DNA of 64,000 nucleotides from Fasciola hepatica (GCA_948099385.1 CANUEZ040000165.1:3608501-3672500), one strand, 5' to 3'; counted from the stretch's first letter, positions 1 through 13,278 are shown. Program-made: numbers and translations. Notes: a model not told the origin generated them from the letters alone.

Positions 1-900
1 GAGAAAAATATCTCATTGGTTCAAAATTGCTGATTATTTCAACCAATGCGAAAAGTCGAGAAATGAACAAAGTCATTGGTTTACTGACCAGCTGGGTTTA
101 CCTAGAGGAATTAACCTGCATGCGAGTTATGACCACGTCAGCTTTTCTGAGCAGAATTCGCTTTGCGAGAGTGGCTCAAAATCGACGTTGTTTTCCGAGT
201 AACGTTTTGATTATTCTCAGGCACAATGTTGTTTCTACTTCCAAAGTAGTTCACTACTTTGTACTCAGACATAAACCAATGAGGTAAAATGATGGTTCCA
301 TTTTTTAGTCCGGAAACTGGCCACCAAATCTAAAGATCGGCAAACCATCCATACATATACATGTGTCCGAGTGTGTGTGTGCTTAGGAGTGCAAGTATTG
401 CATAAGTCATTATTTCAACTCGCTTCTCAAGATTGATTGAATATCCACGTTTGGCGTGTATAAAGTGACTTCCTACGAAACTTATAAGTTCAACAACTGA
501 ACTGGCATCTGTTTCGACGTTCTGCACAATAAATAGTTAAGAAGTGACCAGTGAGTATAATTTTATTTACAGCATGAAAAGCTGCAGATATATCTGTTAA
601 TTTACAATGGGGCAAGCTACAAATTTATTCACCTAGCGTACCTCTTCATTTAAATTTATTGGTTAGAGTTTGTTTTCTGATTTACTTTACAATTGCAAAT
701 AATGGCACACATATGCGGATTCAGAAACGTTCCTGCATTTGAGAATCGTAATCACGGACTCTTTAACCTTGCTTTGCCGAAATCACGCGCCATTCACAGC
801 ACATGTCTAATTTAAACAGCCGGTTCGTCTTATGTTCAAGTATATACGTGAGTCGAATTGCCTATAATCTTCCAGAGGTTGCGGTGAAACATCATATTGG
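1..900. other. No recognisable gene
   Basis: AT-rich sequence with only short reading frames on both strands and no splice-bounded open frame that I could support. A short TG-rich tract lies near 365-385. I see no transposon similarity here. Confidence 0.5.
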
Positions 901-907
901 CAAGTTG

Positions 908-932
908 ATATATATATATATATGTATATATA
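908..932. repeat. TA microsatellite
   Basis: A run of alternating T and A with a single G interruption. It is a simple repeat with no sign of function. Confidence 0.9.
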
Positions 933-1199
933 CATTAATAATATCACTGTGAAGAACAGATTTTGTAGTAATTTAAACAGAATAAAATGTCAAACCAGGT
1001 TGGAAACCGCACATTAAGAATGTTTATAAGTCTTGTCTGCTTGAAGCTTTCTTACCTCCTCTACTGGTTCGACATAAATGAGTGGTCCGGCAGTCCTTGA
1101 TAATTTCCCACTTGTGAAGTGCTCATCAAATGGAGCTTTTATCATCATAAAAATATTGTAGGTGATTATCCTTATTTAATTATACCTTCTATTTATTGT

Positions 1200-1235
1200 A
1201 ATATAATATATATATATATATAATATATATAATAT
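1200..1235. repeat. TA-rich microsatellite
   Basis: Alternating TA tracts with AA interruptions, typical of the simple repeats scattered through AT-rich flatworm DNA. Confidence 0.9.
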
Positions 1236-1539
1236 TACCGTTAGCTGATGATTCACACCCTATCTGACTAACGATACCGCAAAACTCACAAAGTTAGAAA
1301 CGCCGACACAATTTTCTAGTTATTGTTGATTCGTTGCCATCGAAAACGTTTTTCCATGAGCAGTCTTTTACTTCCTTATTTCATCAAACACAACTGCCAT
1401 TGCATGTGGATAGAGCTTATGGGATCAATTCCGAAATGTGTGTTTGTAAATACGGTGGATGTGTTATGCTCAATCAAAATTCTACTTAAGTCACCCGTGT
1501 TATTTCCAACGAAGGGGTGGAGGTACACATCCACGTGAG

Positions 1540-2290
1540 GGACACATTTATTTCCAACTGCCGGCTCGAAGCTTGCAAATAGTTCATCCAACTGAACTCA
1601 CGGAAGTCTAGTGGACCGGATGGCGTATTGTGCCGAAAGAATGTGCATTTACCCTATCCTCAGGTTTTATCTGGGTTTGTTCAGTCGTTGCCTGAGCCAC
1701 AACAAGGCTCTCGACTGCTGAAAAGTGGCTTCGAGTGAACCCATATTAAAGAAGGGCACTTTCAAGTTCTGGCCTATGAGTTGTAAACCCCCTTTGTTCT
1801 CAAGATATTCCAGAAACTTCCATTGCAAAGGAAGACATCACAAGTGAGCTCATTTAATTCCAATCAGTTTGCTTATCGTCGTCCTTACTCCTACGTGGAT
1901 GTCCCTGCCTAGTTTTCCCAATACCTTCTTTACATCCCTAGACAAGAAATGAAAAGCCCCCAGAGTCTTTTTCTTTTAGATAACAGTGATAGTTTCAGCT
2001 GTGACGAGAGGAAGAAGTTGCTCCACCTTCTCTGGGCAAGCGGCAATCAAACTCTCACCACTGCATTATTTCCCAAAATACTTGGATAAACGTCAGCAAT
2101 TTACACGTTAACGAATCAGATCATTTTCTTTTGCAACCCGGGATCTAGGTGATCTACAGGGTCCCATTTTATCACCACTCATATTTTCTACTTACCTATT
2201 TGCCGTGCCTACTTTTGACGACTGGTTAGTCGGTAAATGTGCTGAGAAATTAGTATTCGGTATGCTTGTACAAAAGCTATAAATTTTCTG
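1540..2290 (+). pseudogene. CR1-like LINE reverse transcriptase relic
   Basis: A decayed non-LTR reverse transcriptase fragment. Conceptual translation in shifting frames gives the entry block SSGPDGVL near 1609-1632, a block reading LLDNSDSFSCDERKKLLHLL near 1975-2030 that matches the 'D-F-KAFD-V' region, and GDLQGPILSPLIFSTYL near 2150-2205, which matches the conserved G-PQGS-LSP-LF box. The order and spacing fit a LINE of the CR1/Jockey type. Several stops and frame changes show it is dead. The catalytic ADD box should follow near 2240, but the sequence has decayed there. No 3' tail is recognisable. It resembles the element at 43.9-46.6 kb more than the copies at 11-13 kb. Confidence 0.7.
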
Positions 2291-3788
2291 TTATTCCTAT
2301 CTTGCTTGATCCCCTAACATAACTGATGAGATTTTTTGTATAAAAGAGCATGCTTTCTTGAATTGCTTTCTTTTTTAATCATTTGTAATATGTTTTGTGC
2401 TTACGTGACAGCTGAATATTCATTTTTGGGATGCATAAAGACTTTACTTGTCCTGACTTGAATTTATGAATAGAAGCTGATAGTTTTGCATCGAAACGCC
2501 TTTCAGAGTCCAGAATGAAAAGTCAACGAAAAAGTGGACGGAGTTCGGCTTGTTTCATACATAAAAACCTCCGTCGTTTCAGCTGGAAGACTTTTCCTTA
2601 GAATTCAGCCATGACAGATCAGCCGAGGAGCCGCAACATGTTTCGTTCCCAAGAGCCATCCTGCCAAATGAGTCGCGTGCTGAAACGCCTTTTTTCCAGC
2701 TTTAATATTAGGGACTATTTTACTTTTTTTTAAATTACACAGAAGGACATTCATTTCATGGGTTGACAGTTGCATTTTGGATTATTATGCATTACGACTC
2801 ACCAGATGTGAGGAGAAATTAACAGCGGAAATATACGAATGCGCTAAATCTGGACAAAACTTTGCCTTGAACTTGGCGTCAATGTCAAGAGTATAATATA
2901 CTGCCTATTTTGCAACTGCGACTACAAAATAGGTGACTGATTCCTCATCAAAGAATACAGAAGTAGTAACCCGTGGTAAACTAACGCTTATGGTTAAGCT
3001 GAAACCAACTGTCCTTCCAGACTATCATGTCTTTACCTGACCAAATATATTTTTTCTCGAACTTCATATCTGACACTCAGCATCTACGATGGGAATGATC
3101 TGGGATGACGGAACTAAATGACTTAAATATCCAGCCTCACGTCATTGATAAAATAACTGGGATAAGAAGATCCACACCGCTACTTTTAGCAAGGTAAATT
3201 GTCTTCGCTGGTTGTTCTCTTTCATTTTATTCCCGTTAGAAAAGTGCTTTTTTTAGTAGTTTTTCCCCCGATGAGACTATTGTGGAATAATAAAAATGAA
3301 CACGGTGTATAAACCGAACTGAACGAAAGTGGAAACGAGTAACGCAAATCTAGATTCATCGTAGTACTTTTTTCATAAACAGAACATACCAGATGGATAA
3401 TGAGTAATACCTTTTGCTAGGACTGACTCTGCAAATGCATCGACAGATTCTTGAAGAATGAATGAATAATTTAAAACAAATAACAAGTAACTAAAGAAAT
3501 ACGGCAAAATATTCCAGCATTGATCGTCATATGTCTGTGGCAAATATTCGCCTCATTTCCGATGATGTTTAGACAGCATCGGAAACAAGCAGCTTATAGA
3601 ATATGATGGGAAAAAGCGTTAAATTGAGTGAATATCTCACGCTATAAGCACTGTGAAATGTGTTGCTTACTGTTAGCATAAACGAAGTTCCCACAGATTA
3701 ACGACTAACAACTGAGAAAGCCTGGGAAGATGGAACTATCGGTTTTTCGGGCTTCAGCTATCTGTGCTTTACGGTGAATTTACTTCAG
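2291..3788. other. No recognisable gene
   Basis: No splice-bounded open frame or transposon motif could be supported. Stops are frequent in all six frames. Confidence 0.4.
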
Positions 3789-4022
3789 CAAGCGTTATCT
3801 CACAACATACCGAGTTGCAGCATGATTCCTATTTTGTCTTCGTCACCAGGAAAAACTTGTTTAGTCGAGCCAAACGAGAAACCAATGAGACCAACTATGA
3901 GCGCCTTTGGTGTGCAGCTTTATATCCAGAAGAAAAGTCAAGATTTACCCCATGTAGAGCTGAGCAAACTCTTCAAAGGACCACTCAGAGCTGCTGCTTT
4001 GGCGCAAAATATACTCTACTGG
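3789..4022 (+). CDS. Candidate internal coding exon, unknown product
   Basis: A 234 bp stretch in phase 0 at both ends. It is preceded by an acceptor ending TTTACTTCAG and followed by GTGACA as a possible donor. The frame is open from 3702 to 4112, 137 codons, which is long for this window. The translation has a balanced composition, for example SKLFKGPLRAAALAQNILYW at its end. A second plus-strand frame (3764-4051) is also open across the same bases, so the choice of frame is uncertain. I recognise no domain. Chance open frames of this size are possible in 64 kb, so this remains a moderate to weak call. Confidence 0.3.
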
Positions 4023-5379
4023 GTGACAAGATCCCATATCTCTCCGGTTAAAGAACACTTACCTTTTTACTCTTTTCGCAAACCACTTCACCTGAGTTTT
4101 CTAGGCGGGTAGCCAATTAGGTCGGTCAAGCAGAGAGGCTATCACTGCCCGGATAATAATGCACCATTGAAACTAGGTTCGACATGAAGTTACCAGTATT
4201 AAATTAATTACTCCAGTTTGTAACAACACATGTTTGATCAACAAACCGTATCACGAAGCGGATATTAAGGCGACGCATCTGGCATACTATCTATGTATCG
4301 GGAAAAAAAGTTTTTGATATGGATTGGTTCTATAAATATCAGTTCAATTCCAGTTTTCACCATTTCTCTGCAGCGCAGTTAGGAAACAATGACCACTTTC
4401 TGCGCAAGCAAATTCATGTAAATTTTTAGAAATTAGGGTTCTGGTAAAAAAGATTTATCAACACAAAGAATTTTAACTTCATTTTGCTCCTAAATTTCTA
4501 CCTTACCTAACCGCCGTATAGTTCGCGTACAGATCTCCTATAAGCTTCAGTAGAAAAGTGGAGAAAGTAGCCAGAAGAGAAAAGATGTTACTTTGTAGTT
4601 TTATACTGTATTTCCAGTCAGATCCTCTTCTTCTGCTCCCAGGACTTTGACAAAACAGAAACGTTGTGAAACTTTACCCCCACGAAAATGACGTATTCAC
4701 TATCAAATGCAAACAATTTCCACCAGTAGACACAAAACTCAATTCGTTTGCCTTGTGAGAAAGTAGCAGCCAATACAAGCTTGATGTAAAACATAAATTA
4801 GAGCAAAATGGTCTTCCATGTTCTCTTCTACCTGGTGAAAATCTCTGAGAGAAACAAGCCGCCTTACCAGTGGTATCCAGCATATATCCCTTTCGTGCAT
4901 TGTTATCACCTTAGGAGTTATCAATAAATAAGGACGAAAGATGATCATATGAAAAACAACTGAGAAAGCTTAATTTTCCTTTCGTTGAACAGCGCCACGT
5001 GTTTTTACCTAGAACATCACATCATACAAAGAATTTATTACAGAAACAGTGGTGCTAGAAGAGTCTTGATTCGAACGCTCTCTTTTTGACCTTTCACAAT
5101 CATTCTGTCCAATTCATTTTTGTTTATGATATAGGTCATGCACACCAGCTCGTGTTACACGGATACTTCATAATTAGAACAGGCAGGCACGAGTTAACAG
5201 TAAAGCGTAATAAAACCGACTGCCATTACGAAACGAGCTATGAACCTTTTCGCCACCATATTTTATGTCGGAAATTAACTGCAACGCAGTACCTTGCTAT
5301 GCTGATGAAATCGTTTTGTCCATTTCAGAGAATGTATTCTGTACGAGTGCGAGTCGTATTAGGTTATAATCAGACAGTG
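4023..5379. other. No confident gene
   Basis: Contains short frames only. A plus-strand frame at 5086-5433 follows an acceptor-like GATATAG at 5131, but it has no good donor and runs into the short element beginning near 5380. Confidence 0.4.
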
Positions 5380-5625
5380 TATCTGCATCTTAAATGCGAA
5401 CTCTCAACTCAGCTGCTATTTGATGTGGTGTAAAAGTTCAGTACACAACTGCTAGCCATCCCGGAAAGCCTCGTGGTTAGGTGTTTGAATAACTATTGCT
5501 CTTCACGAGTCTCCGTGGGGGTTCGGTGGATGAGCACCGCGAACCATTCGTAAAATAATGAAACAGATGTACTGTTTTTTCGTAATTTTCCATGGTGAGA
5601 TAAACATTCCCATTCATGTGGACTC
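5380..5625 (+). mobile_element. Decayed hammerhead/tRNA-headed short element
   Basis: A degenerate copy of the short element at 47901-48184. Shared blocks are GCCATCCCGGAAAGCCTCG at 5455 (tRNA A-box side), CTCCGTGGGGG (B-box side), GCACCGCG...AATGAAACAG where the intact copy has its ribozyme core, and TTTTCCATGGTGAGAT near the 3' end. The left end near 5389-5405 also keeps a weak match to the left inverted repeat of the intact copy. The CTGATGA core is lost, so the ribozyme should be inactive. The homology shows that this is a dispersed family. Confidence 0.75.
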
Positions 5626-5899
5626 ACATTATTTCTATTACAGCTTGCACATGGGTGCTGTGGAAGTGGCATATATCCAATAGCCACGAAGGCCCATTGC
5701 ACTATTAGGAATAACCGGAAACCAAACCCTAAGACTCGGAGTGGCGAACCACATAAGGTCATAAGAGGACAGAAATGGCAAAGATCCGAATATCTGTTGC
5801 ACGTTGATCACTGCAACGAACAAAAAAGTGAATTCATAGAATATATCATAGGCACAAGGAGCCTGACTGTTATACGATCGAAAGTTCATTTGTATTCTT

Positions 5900-6000
5900 C
5901 ATATCCAAAATTCCAGCTCCCCGGGCAGGACTCAAACTGGTGACATTCCGATTACCGGGCAAGTGCTATACCAGCTGAATTGCTGTGGTGCAGCCGGTTG
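5900..6000 (-). repeat. tRNA-derived short repeat
   Basis: On the minus strand a promoter-like A box lies around GCTGGTATAGCAC and a B box reads AGTTTGAGTCC. The order ACTTGCCCGGTAATCGGAATG is shared with the repeat at 34600-34700, so the two are members of one tRNA-headed SINE-like family. It is not a functional tRNA because the stems do not close. Confidence 0.5.
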
Positions 6001-6189
6001 GGAGTGAACAACTCTGGCCAATATCCAATGATGCGAGAAACACCATCCTACTGATGCTCAGAGACTATTCTGACTTCGATCACTGGGCTAACTCCGTCGG
6101 TCCTTTCCCAAGGAGACGAACAGCACATGGCTGAAGTTGGTCCAAAGGAGATTGAAACATACTCATAGGATGTATGGTTGACACGGAGA

Positions 6190-6290
6190 GCCCAACTGGC
6201 CGTACGGCAACAGAGCAGCCGGTAGAGCATCTGCTTTGTGAGTGTAAGGTGGCCTGTTCGATTTCGGCCTGCGGAGTTGGACTTTTGGAC
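6190..6290 (+). repeat. tRNA-derived short repeat
   Basis: Plus-strand sequence with an A-box-like GCCGGTAGAGCATCTGC and a B-box-like TGTTCGATTTCGGCC. It is related to the neighbouring minus-strand repeat but in the opposite orientation. It is best read as a SINE head and not as a working tRNA. Confidence 0.45.
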
Positions 6291-9200
6291 GTGAAAAATA
6301 TAGAAGAATTTTCTATCATATAAGAAAAATAGGTTTAGAAGTGGAAGAATGTTGTTTTGGAAAATGAAAATCACAGAAGGTAAAAAGCATGAAAATAAGG
6401 TTTGTCTACAGAGTTTATGTCAATATAAACATTTTTCTTTAAAATACTCGCCCGAAGACCTCACTGGATATTGCACGACAGGAAATGGAATGTTTGACTT
6501 AACCTGTTAATTAGAGCTGATCTTGGGATTTTGCTGCCAAACTATGAACTCTATGTGAGACATTGTCTGAACCATACGCCGGTTAGATCTCAGTGCGCAA
6601 AACGATTTTCCGCAAAAGGTGTGTTTACAGCACATCCTAGAGAAATGTGTTCTCGACGCGGAATGCCTCGCGGGCACTTGTAAGTCGGCCTATTTGTCAT
6701 GCTACGTGGTGTGCACGATACAGTGCATAAGAGGGCACTGCTTACATTCGTGGTCAGAGACAGTTAAGAAACAACCTTCATCGTGCTGTTTTATTTATCT
6801 TGTTTATCATTCATATAATATTCAGTTTCTGGAAAACATTGAAAATGCGGATGTGCCTGACTACTAGATTTCGTTGCTGAAGGAGCTGATTTCTATTTTG
6901 GTCACTTTGTCCAAAATTTAGGAGGACTTTTCAAAAACCTAAGCAGCCTCACTGGCTGCTGTTTTTAAAATTGTGAAGGATAAGTGTTTTCTACTCATTA
7001 AAACAGGGAAATTTGGAATTAAGGAAAGCCATTTCAGATCTAACACTGTCAATCTACTATGCACTAACCTTCGATTGTATGCCGCTGCCATTACCAGCAT
7101 TCAGTCGATCATATTTTCCATTTGGGAATCCAGTACTCACGACTAACCACGCATTGTTCCTAAACTGACGTCAAAACTTAATAAGGGATCACTGAGCCAG
7201 ACTCCAAAATAAGGAATGTCAGGCACTAAAAAACCATGTTCATCATTTGTAAGTTAGTTCACACTCGCCGAATGATTTTTCGACTGTTCGTTACGAAATA
7301 AACTGGAGATGACTTGACGTATTCGCAATATTCTGACCGCACATGGTCTAAAGGAAACCGTCGTGACAAATTAGAATAATTATTTTTGCGAATATAGAAG
7401 ACTGTTGTCAACTGGAGAAAAACTACAAGTCTGAGGGATCGTATTTTCCCAACCTGCCATTTCCTCAGTGCTAGATTCAGCTACCAGAGGATGACTTCAA
7501 GGATAATCCCGTTGATTTCCGGCTAGCACATTACGGCAATTCAAACAAAAGTGATAACTCTGTAGTTTCTTTGGTCCCAAAACTGGCTGCAGGTTTACAC
7601 AGTAGAAAGACAAAAATTGGACTCATCTGTGTACTAGTTCCAGTCAGCTTTCTGTTAAACAGAAGTGATGTCAATTTAGAAAGTTTAGGACTATGGTTTC
7701 ACCGAAGCGAATGTCGTTATTCAGTCAGCAGGCTGAGGACATACAATCTTGGTACGTATCTTATGCATCATCAAGTTAAATTATTTCTGCCTTGGATTCG
7801 TACCAAACAGGATCACGTGCATGATAATGCGCTTGAACACATGGATAGGTTTACAAGGCGTGAAATGCGTTGAAAGTCCGGAAGTTTACCGGACTTGGAA
7901 CTGATCCAGCTCGAGAGAGATATATTCGACAGCCTAATAAGAATAACGCAATGGGAAACATCGGCTTTTGTGGATTATGGAACTTAATTTCAGACCAATT
8001 GTGCATGGATATCAGGCGATGCTAAACATCGACCATTTCAATTCTTAGGATGAAGCTTTTAGTCCATTGTGAAAAGTCGGATAATCGGTTACAATATCAG
8101 CTTATTTGGCTGCACCTGTTCTGGTACAACATGCAATCGAACCGCGACCATAAAAAGTAAATACCAAATGCCCGAAAGTTAGGAGATATATATCAGTCAT
8201 ATAATTCCGTTCAAGTGCAACATCTCTACGTCGATTGTGTTAGTCACGTAATCAGAATGACACTCATCCCAATAGAAGTGACTAACAAACATAGCCACTT
8301 TTCGCTTATCGTTTCATTCCCCGTGGACACCTCTGTGCCGACAGATCAGTAATCATGCCTTCATTAAGGAAACGAGACCAGTCTTTTACCGTAAATAGTT
8401 GTTGCTGTCAAATGAAAAACCTCATTTACTGTATTCACTTTGTTCAGTCGTAAATATTTGGTTGCACAGTTGTAAGAGTAATTTCTCCTCCAATCTATCG
8501 CACTTATCTGTTGACCACTGAAGGTAACACATTCTTATGCGCTGAGGGAATTATACTTGACAAATGGGCAACAGGCATCTTACTGTTTACTCACCGAACC
8601 ATTAAACAGCAGAATGTAACGGTACGTATGAAGTCGAAATGTCTTTGTGTGAGTTAATAGCCATTGTTGACTAATGTCCGTGCATTCTTGCTAGCCATTG
8701 ATCATCTCAGTTCGTGTGGTTTATTTTCCACCATACACACTACTCTTCAGCAACTTCGTTTTGTTCACACATGTCTGATGGAGGGAGAATAAAGTTATAT
8801 AATTTTTTCTGTGTCCATTGGTACTACTTGCGAAGTAAACGCGGTTAATAAACAAGAGTAATTCTTTTTTATCAGGTGATATTCTTTCAAGTACATTCAG
8901 TTTTATCAACCTGAGGAACCAGATATTTAAAGGTCAAGTTGAGAATGGTTTGTACAAGTTGCAAACATTTGCGCTGTAAATGAGAAAAACTACATAGTTT
9001 TGTCACATCAGCCGTCCTTTCGAGAGCAATTCAGAAAATAACAAAATAGTTTAAATTTGATAGATTTTGCTCGTTTGATCTGATCTCAGCTGCAACAACT
9101 GAAGTGAGCTCTAAACGTATATCGTGGCGACCTTAAATGTAACATCATCTCCTCGTTAATCACCAAAATTATACTTATCGCACTCAAACTCAATAGAACA

Positions 9201-9876
9201 AATAGACGCGATTAGGTGGGAATCTGCCTGAGGTGAAGAACTTAACAGGTTCAAGTCTTATCGGCTGGCTAGACATCAGCTTCGGTGGACGCACTCGTTC
9301 TTACAATCACTTCAGTATTGTCTGCTCCAATCAGCCAAACTAGTTGGAGCACGTTTATAATATCCGGATATTTTGAACGTAAACGTGACAGAAAAGGCTA
9401 ATCCTCTAATTTTGGGAATTGCTTGCACACAAAATGGGGACATCACCGTAGCCATCTGCGATAATTCTGCGCTAGGCAAAAGGGCTGACTGTGCTTTTTT
9501 GTGAATTTCTTTCAGGAAGGAACAGAACAAAACTCCATCAGGTGTTAAATGAATCTGAAAAACGAAACAGAAACTGAAGACATCCGCGAAATGCTGTAAT
9601 CCTCCTCATTGAATAAGTCACGTTTATGGCCCATCCAGACTAGTTGCAATAATATGTTCCATTAAACAACTCGTGCTTTTCTGGAATGACCACTTCTTGA
9701 GTATATTGGTTTATTCTTCGAAAACACAATGGGGAGGATTTCGAACCTGTTACTATCCCTGAGTTGGGACAACACCCTGAGGAAAATGAACGTCGTCAAC
9801 ATATAAAATACAATTTCAACGAACAATTACTTCCACAGATTTACAATCATGCTAGCCCAATCAGTAAACTCGAAGG
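6291..9876. other. Long stretch without a supportable gene
   Basis: Short frames occur on both strands (for example 7571-7873 plus), but none pairs a good acceptor with a good donor or shows a known motif. No transposon box was recognised. It may be intron or intergenic DNA. Confidence 0.4.
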
Positions 9877-10146
9877 ATGGCAAATGGTACAAAAACGTAT
9901 GTTTTCGTTGTTTGCCTGAGTTTGTGCATGTATACAATGATGAGATATACTATTAGGTGGAGGCAGTATTCATCGAATGATAAATTTGATACAGTAATTA
10001 TGAAACGTATATCGGTTGATTCTAACTGCCAAGTCGAAAGTCAGTGTGCGGTTTTCGGGTGCCTGTGTGTGCGTCCATGTGATCATTGGTTATGGGAGGT
10101 AGACGAAAAGCACCGATCGTTTTTATGCACAGAGGTCATTTCCTAA
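9877..10146 (+). CDS. Candidate small secreted or membrane protein, 89 aa
   Basis: A frame with a true ATG in a good context (AAGG then ATGG) and 89 codons. Residues about 8-22 form a hydrophobic stretch (TYVFVVCLSLCMYTMM) that could be a signal peptide or membrane anchor. The C-terminal half is rich in cysteine (six in residues 50-83, including CAVFGCLCVRPC). That layout fits small secreted parasite proteins, but I recognise no family. No polyadenylation signal was found close behind it and the TG-rich bases in the 3' half could belong to a repeat. It could be a chance frame. Confidence 0.25.
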   Translation: MANGTKTYVFVVCLSLCMYTMMRYTIRWRQYSSNDKFDTVIMKRISVDSNCQVESQCAVFGCLCVRPCDHWLWEVDEKHRSFLCTEVIS

Positions 10147-11439
10147 TTGTCTTATCTCCGTGGCCTGGGCCATAGCCAGTGTTCGTATGCGGACAACTTT
10201 CTAGGTTACTAGGTTTCGGGGCACTTGGTAAATTATCATAGAAGCTTAACCGTGATCTGTTAGATGCCCGCTATTCACCAGATTGTCGAGTATTGAGCTC
10301 AAAATTGCTCTTGACCGACCCGGCCTTGTCCAACTGGAACACTATTCTCCCAGTAGTCGGGACAACTACAGTGCAACGTAACGGAAGACAATAGCATCAA
10401 AATTGCATTTCAATGAGAAGACATGAGCGAGGCACGCGGAATTGACTATTTTCCCTAGTTCCAATAGATATCAAAGGAAGAGTGTGCTTAAAAACCTCAA
10501 TCTTGAGGCATTGAAGTAGCTTCCACAACGGTTAAATGGTTGACGAGTATTATTGGCGGTGTACCGTCTTCGAAAAGGAAGCTGGTGAATAAGTCTATTG
10601 AGCTAACGTGTAGGGTAAAATCACACACCTTCATTTTATGTTATGCTAAAATCGACTTCCACCCACTCATACAATGGGACAGGAAGTGATGCAAATAGTA
10701 TTCAGTTTATTACAAGCTAAACGTCCAGTCTTTTGCCTATGTAATGTAAGCTCTAAGGGCTATCCATTGATCTCACTTTTTAATTTGTATTATCTTAATT
10801 TTCACCCAAATCTCTATTATTCTGAAATTCAGGCGAAACCATAAGTGGACGTAATGGTCCTTCATTTCGGCAGATAATGCGGGCAGAGGCTATGGTAAGC
10901 TATACCATGATTTTCAAATGAATGAAGTGGCGGTCTGTCATTCATAACAAAAAGTGGATGGGACACATGCAAATATGGGCAGTCCGGGTCGCAGGGTCAT
11001 ATAAAGAAAGACTGACGGAAGTCTGTTATTGTGATGTTCAATTTTAACATTTATTACGAATTATGCTGCTAACAGTAGAATTCCCTAAGTTGTTTTCATT
11101 CGAAGTCATCCTTCTTCAGAGTCAAGCAAAATGCAGGAAACCGGTCACTAAGTCGGTGACGGAGTAACAACATACCATGCAATGGTTTTGCTATAAGGCG
11201 TTAAGAACCCACCTGAATAAACTGGTGTTTTTGTGTCCTTTCCAGAATCACTCTGCTCCATGCTCGGATTTCTTTGGGGATTGGAAGAATGTACTCTGCT
11301 AGTGGCTGCTAACAAGTTTGACAACACAGTGGCGGAGGTCGACTAGTCTAGAGGGTTTGATCCTCGCTTCAAACGGTATTCGGGGCCGTATTCTTCACTG
11401 GAATCTAAATAGACAACCTATTCTATGGACCTGATGGTC
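10147..11439. other. No recognisable gene
   Basis: Only short frames. A B-box-like GGGTTTGATCCTC near 11355 hints at another tRNA-headed repeat, but its boundaries are not clear. Confidence 0.4.
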
Positions 11440-13107
11440 GGGTTTTGTGGAAACTCCTCGAAATTACACAGATGTTGTCCAGTAGAGGTTCCCTTGTAAA
11501 GTTCTTAAGTGCTTCAAGTTGTCGGGATACGTGGTGTGCTACGAAAACGCTTTTTGGTAACAATTCCAAGATCAAGAACCTTTGGAGTGAAATCCTAAAA
11601 ATCAACGAGGAATTTGGTTCGTTGCCTCGGGATGTGTGTTTAACTGTCTAAAGTAGCGCTACTAAGCTTCCTCAAATCGAGCCCAAGGCTGTTTGAAGGT
11701 GGCTAACTATACTGAAGAACAATGAAGCCTCGAGACCCGACGGTTTATCCTCTGTTGTCAACAAAGTGTGCATGAATGCCCTGTCGGGTTCACTGGTAGA
11801 TATCTTCAATTACTGTCTGAAAAGTGGTAAGATTCCTAGTCCATAGAGGTTTGCAAAGATAACGTCTTTCCCATGAAACGAGCTGCCAATTACCGTTCCA
11901 CTACATGCACACCTGTGATGCTGAGCACCCTGGAGTAGATTTTACAATATCACATTTTCAACGAGAGTGCTGGTGACCATATATAAAGGTGTGGACATTG
12001 ATTGTCCCGACCCACACTTGATGCTCTGGCTTACTTGAAAAAACTCAGACAAAAATTTTAAAGGGTTAGAATGCCATTCCTGGACTACAACAATGATTTC
12101 GGCAATCTCCATAGAACACTTCAGCTCAGTTTATGCTGCGAATCGTGAGATGATCAGAGCTAATGCAGACAGATTCGTGACTATTTCATATACTTGACTC
12201 AATTTATACCATCTAATGATATAAAACCCTATCCATTTCACGTAAATGATGGTGTTTCCTGGGACTATATATATTCACCCTACATATTTTACTTGCATGT
12301 ATGATAGTGGCCTGTTCCATCTTCATATATTTCATGTAAACTCACAGACTACATAGATTTTAGATATGAGTTTTCTAGACTAAAGTCCACTTCAATATTT
12401 CAGAGTGAACTAAACGAATTTGTAAATCATTCCCCGTGCCGATCTCTGACTTTGAATGCATCTACATGTCAGGATGCATCATCAATTTTCGTTACACAAC
12501 TAAGATATCCCTCATCTTCCACAATCAATTACCTCGGCGTTTCACTCGCCAACAGTCCTGCTAAGCCCACGCTAGTCAGTGAATTATTATGCAAAGTCAG
12601 AAAGGCTTCCTTGTTCTATTTCACACTTCGTATTCATTCCGTATCTCATAAATTGACTTCGAAATCTGTAACCACTTACATTATTTCCCTTTGGCTTTAC
12701 TGCTCTCCAGTGATACTTACTGGCTTATTGAAGACTTTCATCTAATTGTAAGATCCGTGAGACACCTTTCTACACGTCGTGGCGTATCTAACGTTACACG
12801 AGTTAACACTATCATAAACAGAACACTATTGTGCTTGTGATAGTATTGCTTCCAAAATTATTTCTGGTCCTGTACCCACGACAAACTGAACTAACAAGGG
12901 CTCTGTCCACATCCTACCCAGGCTAAACGTTCAAACTGCTGTTTACCTGAGCTTCTGCTTATCGTAATTCTGTTTTGCCACATATCGCTCATCTGCTGAA
13001 ATTGCGCTGACATTGTATAATTGCAAGAACAGAAATCGTACAAAAGGCTGATAGTCATTCCCTTTGGGTGCCTAATGCAACTGTTGGCTTGACTTGACTT
13101 GACGTGA
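11440..13107 (+). mobile_element. CR1-like LINE copy A (reverse transcriptase to 3' end)
   Basis: A decayed non-LTR retrotransposon. Translation in changing frames gives, in order, a pre-RT region (11445-11651), EASRPDGLSSVVNKV at about 11729-11773, IFNYCLKSGKIPSP near 11800-11845, the decayed 'NYR' block near 11885, and INYLGVSLANSPA at about 12520-12560, the post-catalytic 'YLGV' box. These are the standard boxes of a CR1/Jockey-type reverse transcriptase. The element ends at 13107 in tandem TTGAC units. It shares most of its 3' half with copy B (28.6-33.4 kb), which allows the boundaries of the RTE insertion in B to be read. Many stops and frameshifts make it inactive. Confidence 0.8.
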
Positions 13108-13278
13108 GGTCAGAGGTTCCAATATTTTTACCGCCGGCGGATTTGGTGGTGGACAACACATAGACTGTCAGTCAGCTGGCCACTACACCTGACATATTAG
13201 TACCTTACGCGGTTCTCTATTTCAAGACTTATTATATTATTTCTGATAATGAGAAACCTGTATTCTTATCATTTTCAG

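Noticed and set aside
5086..5433. 115-codon plus frame after an acceptor-like ATATAG
   Set aside because: No convincing donor, and its 3' part runs into the short hammerhead-family element.
6190..6290. Functional tRNA gene
   Set aside because: A- and B-box-like sequences are present but acceptor and anticodon stems do not close; treated as a SINE head.
6048..6374. 108-codon minus frame
   Set aside because: It covers a tRNA-derived repeat; the open frame reflects the repeat and not a gene.
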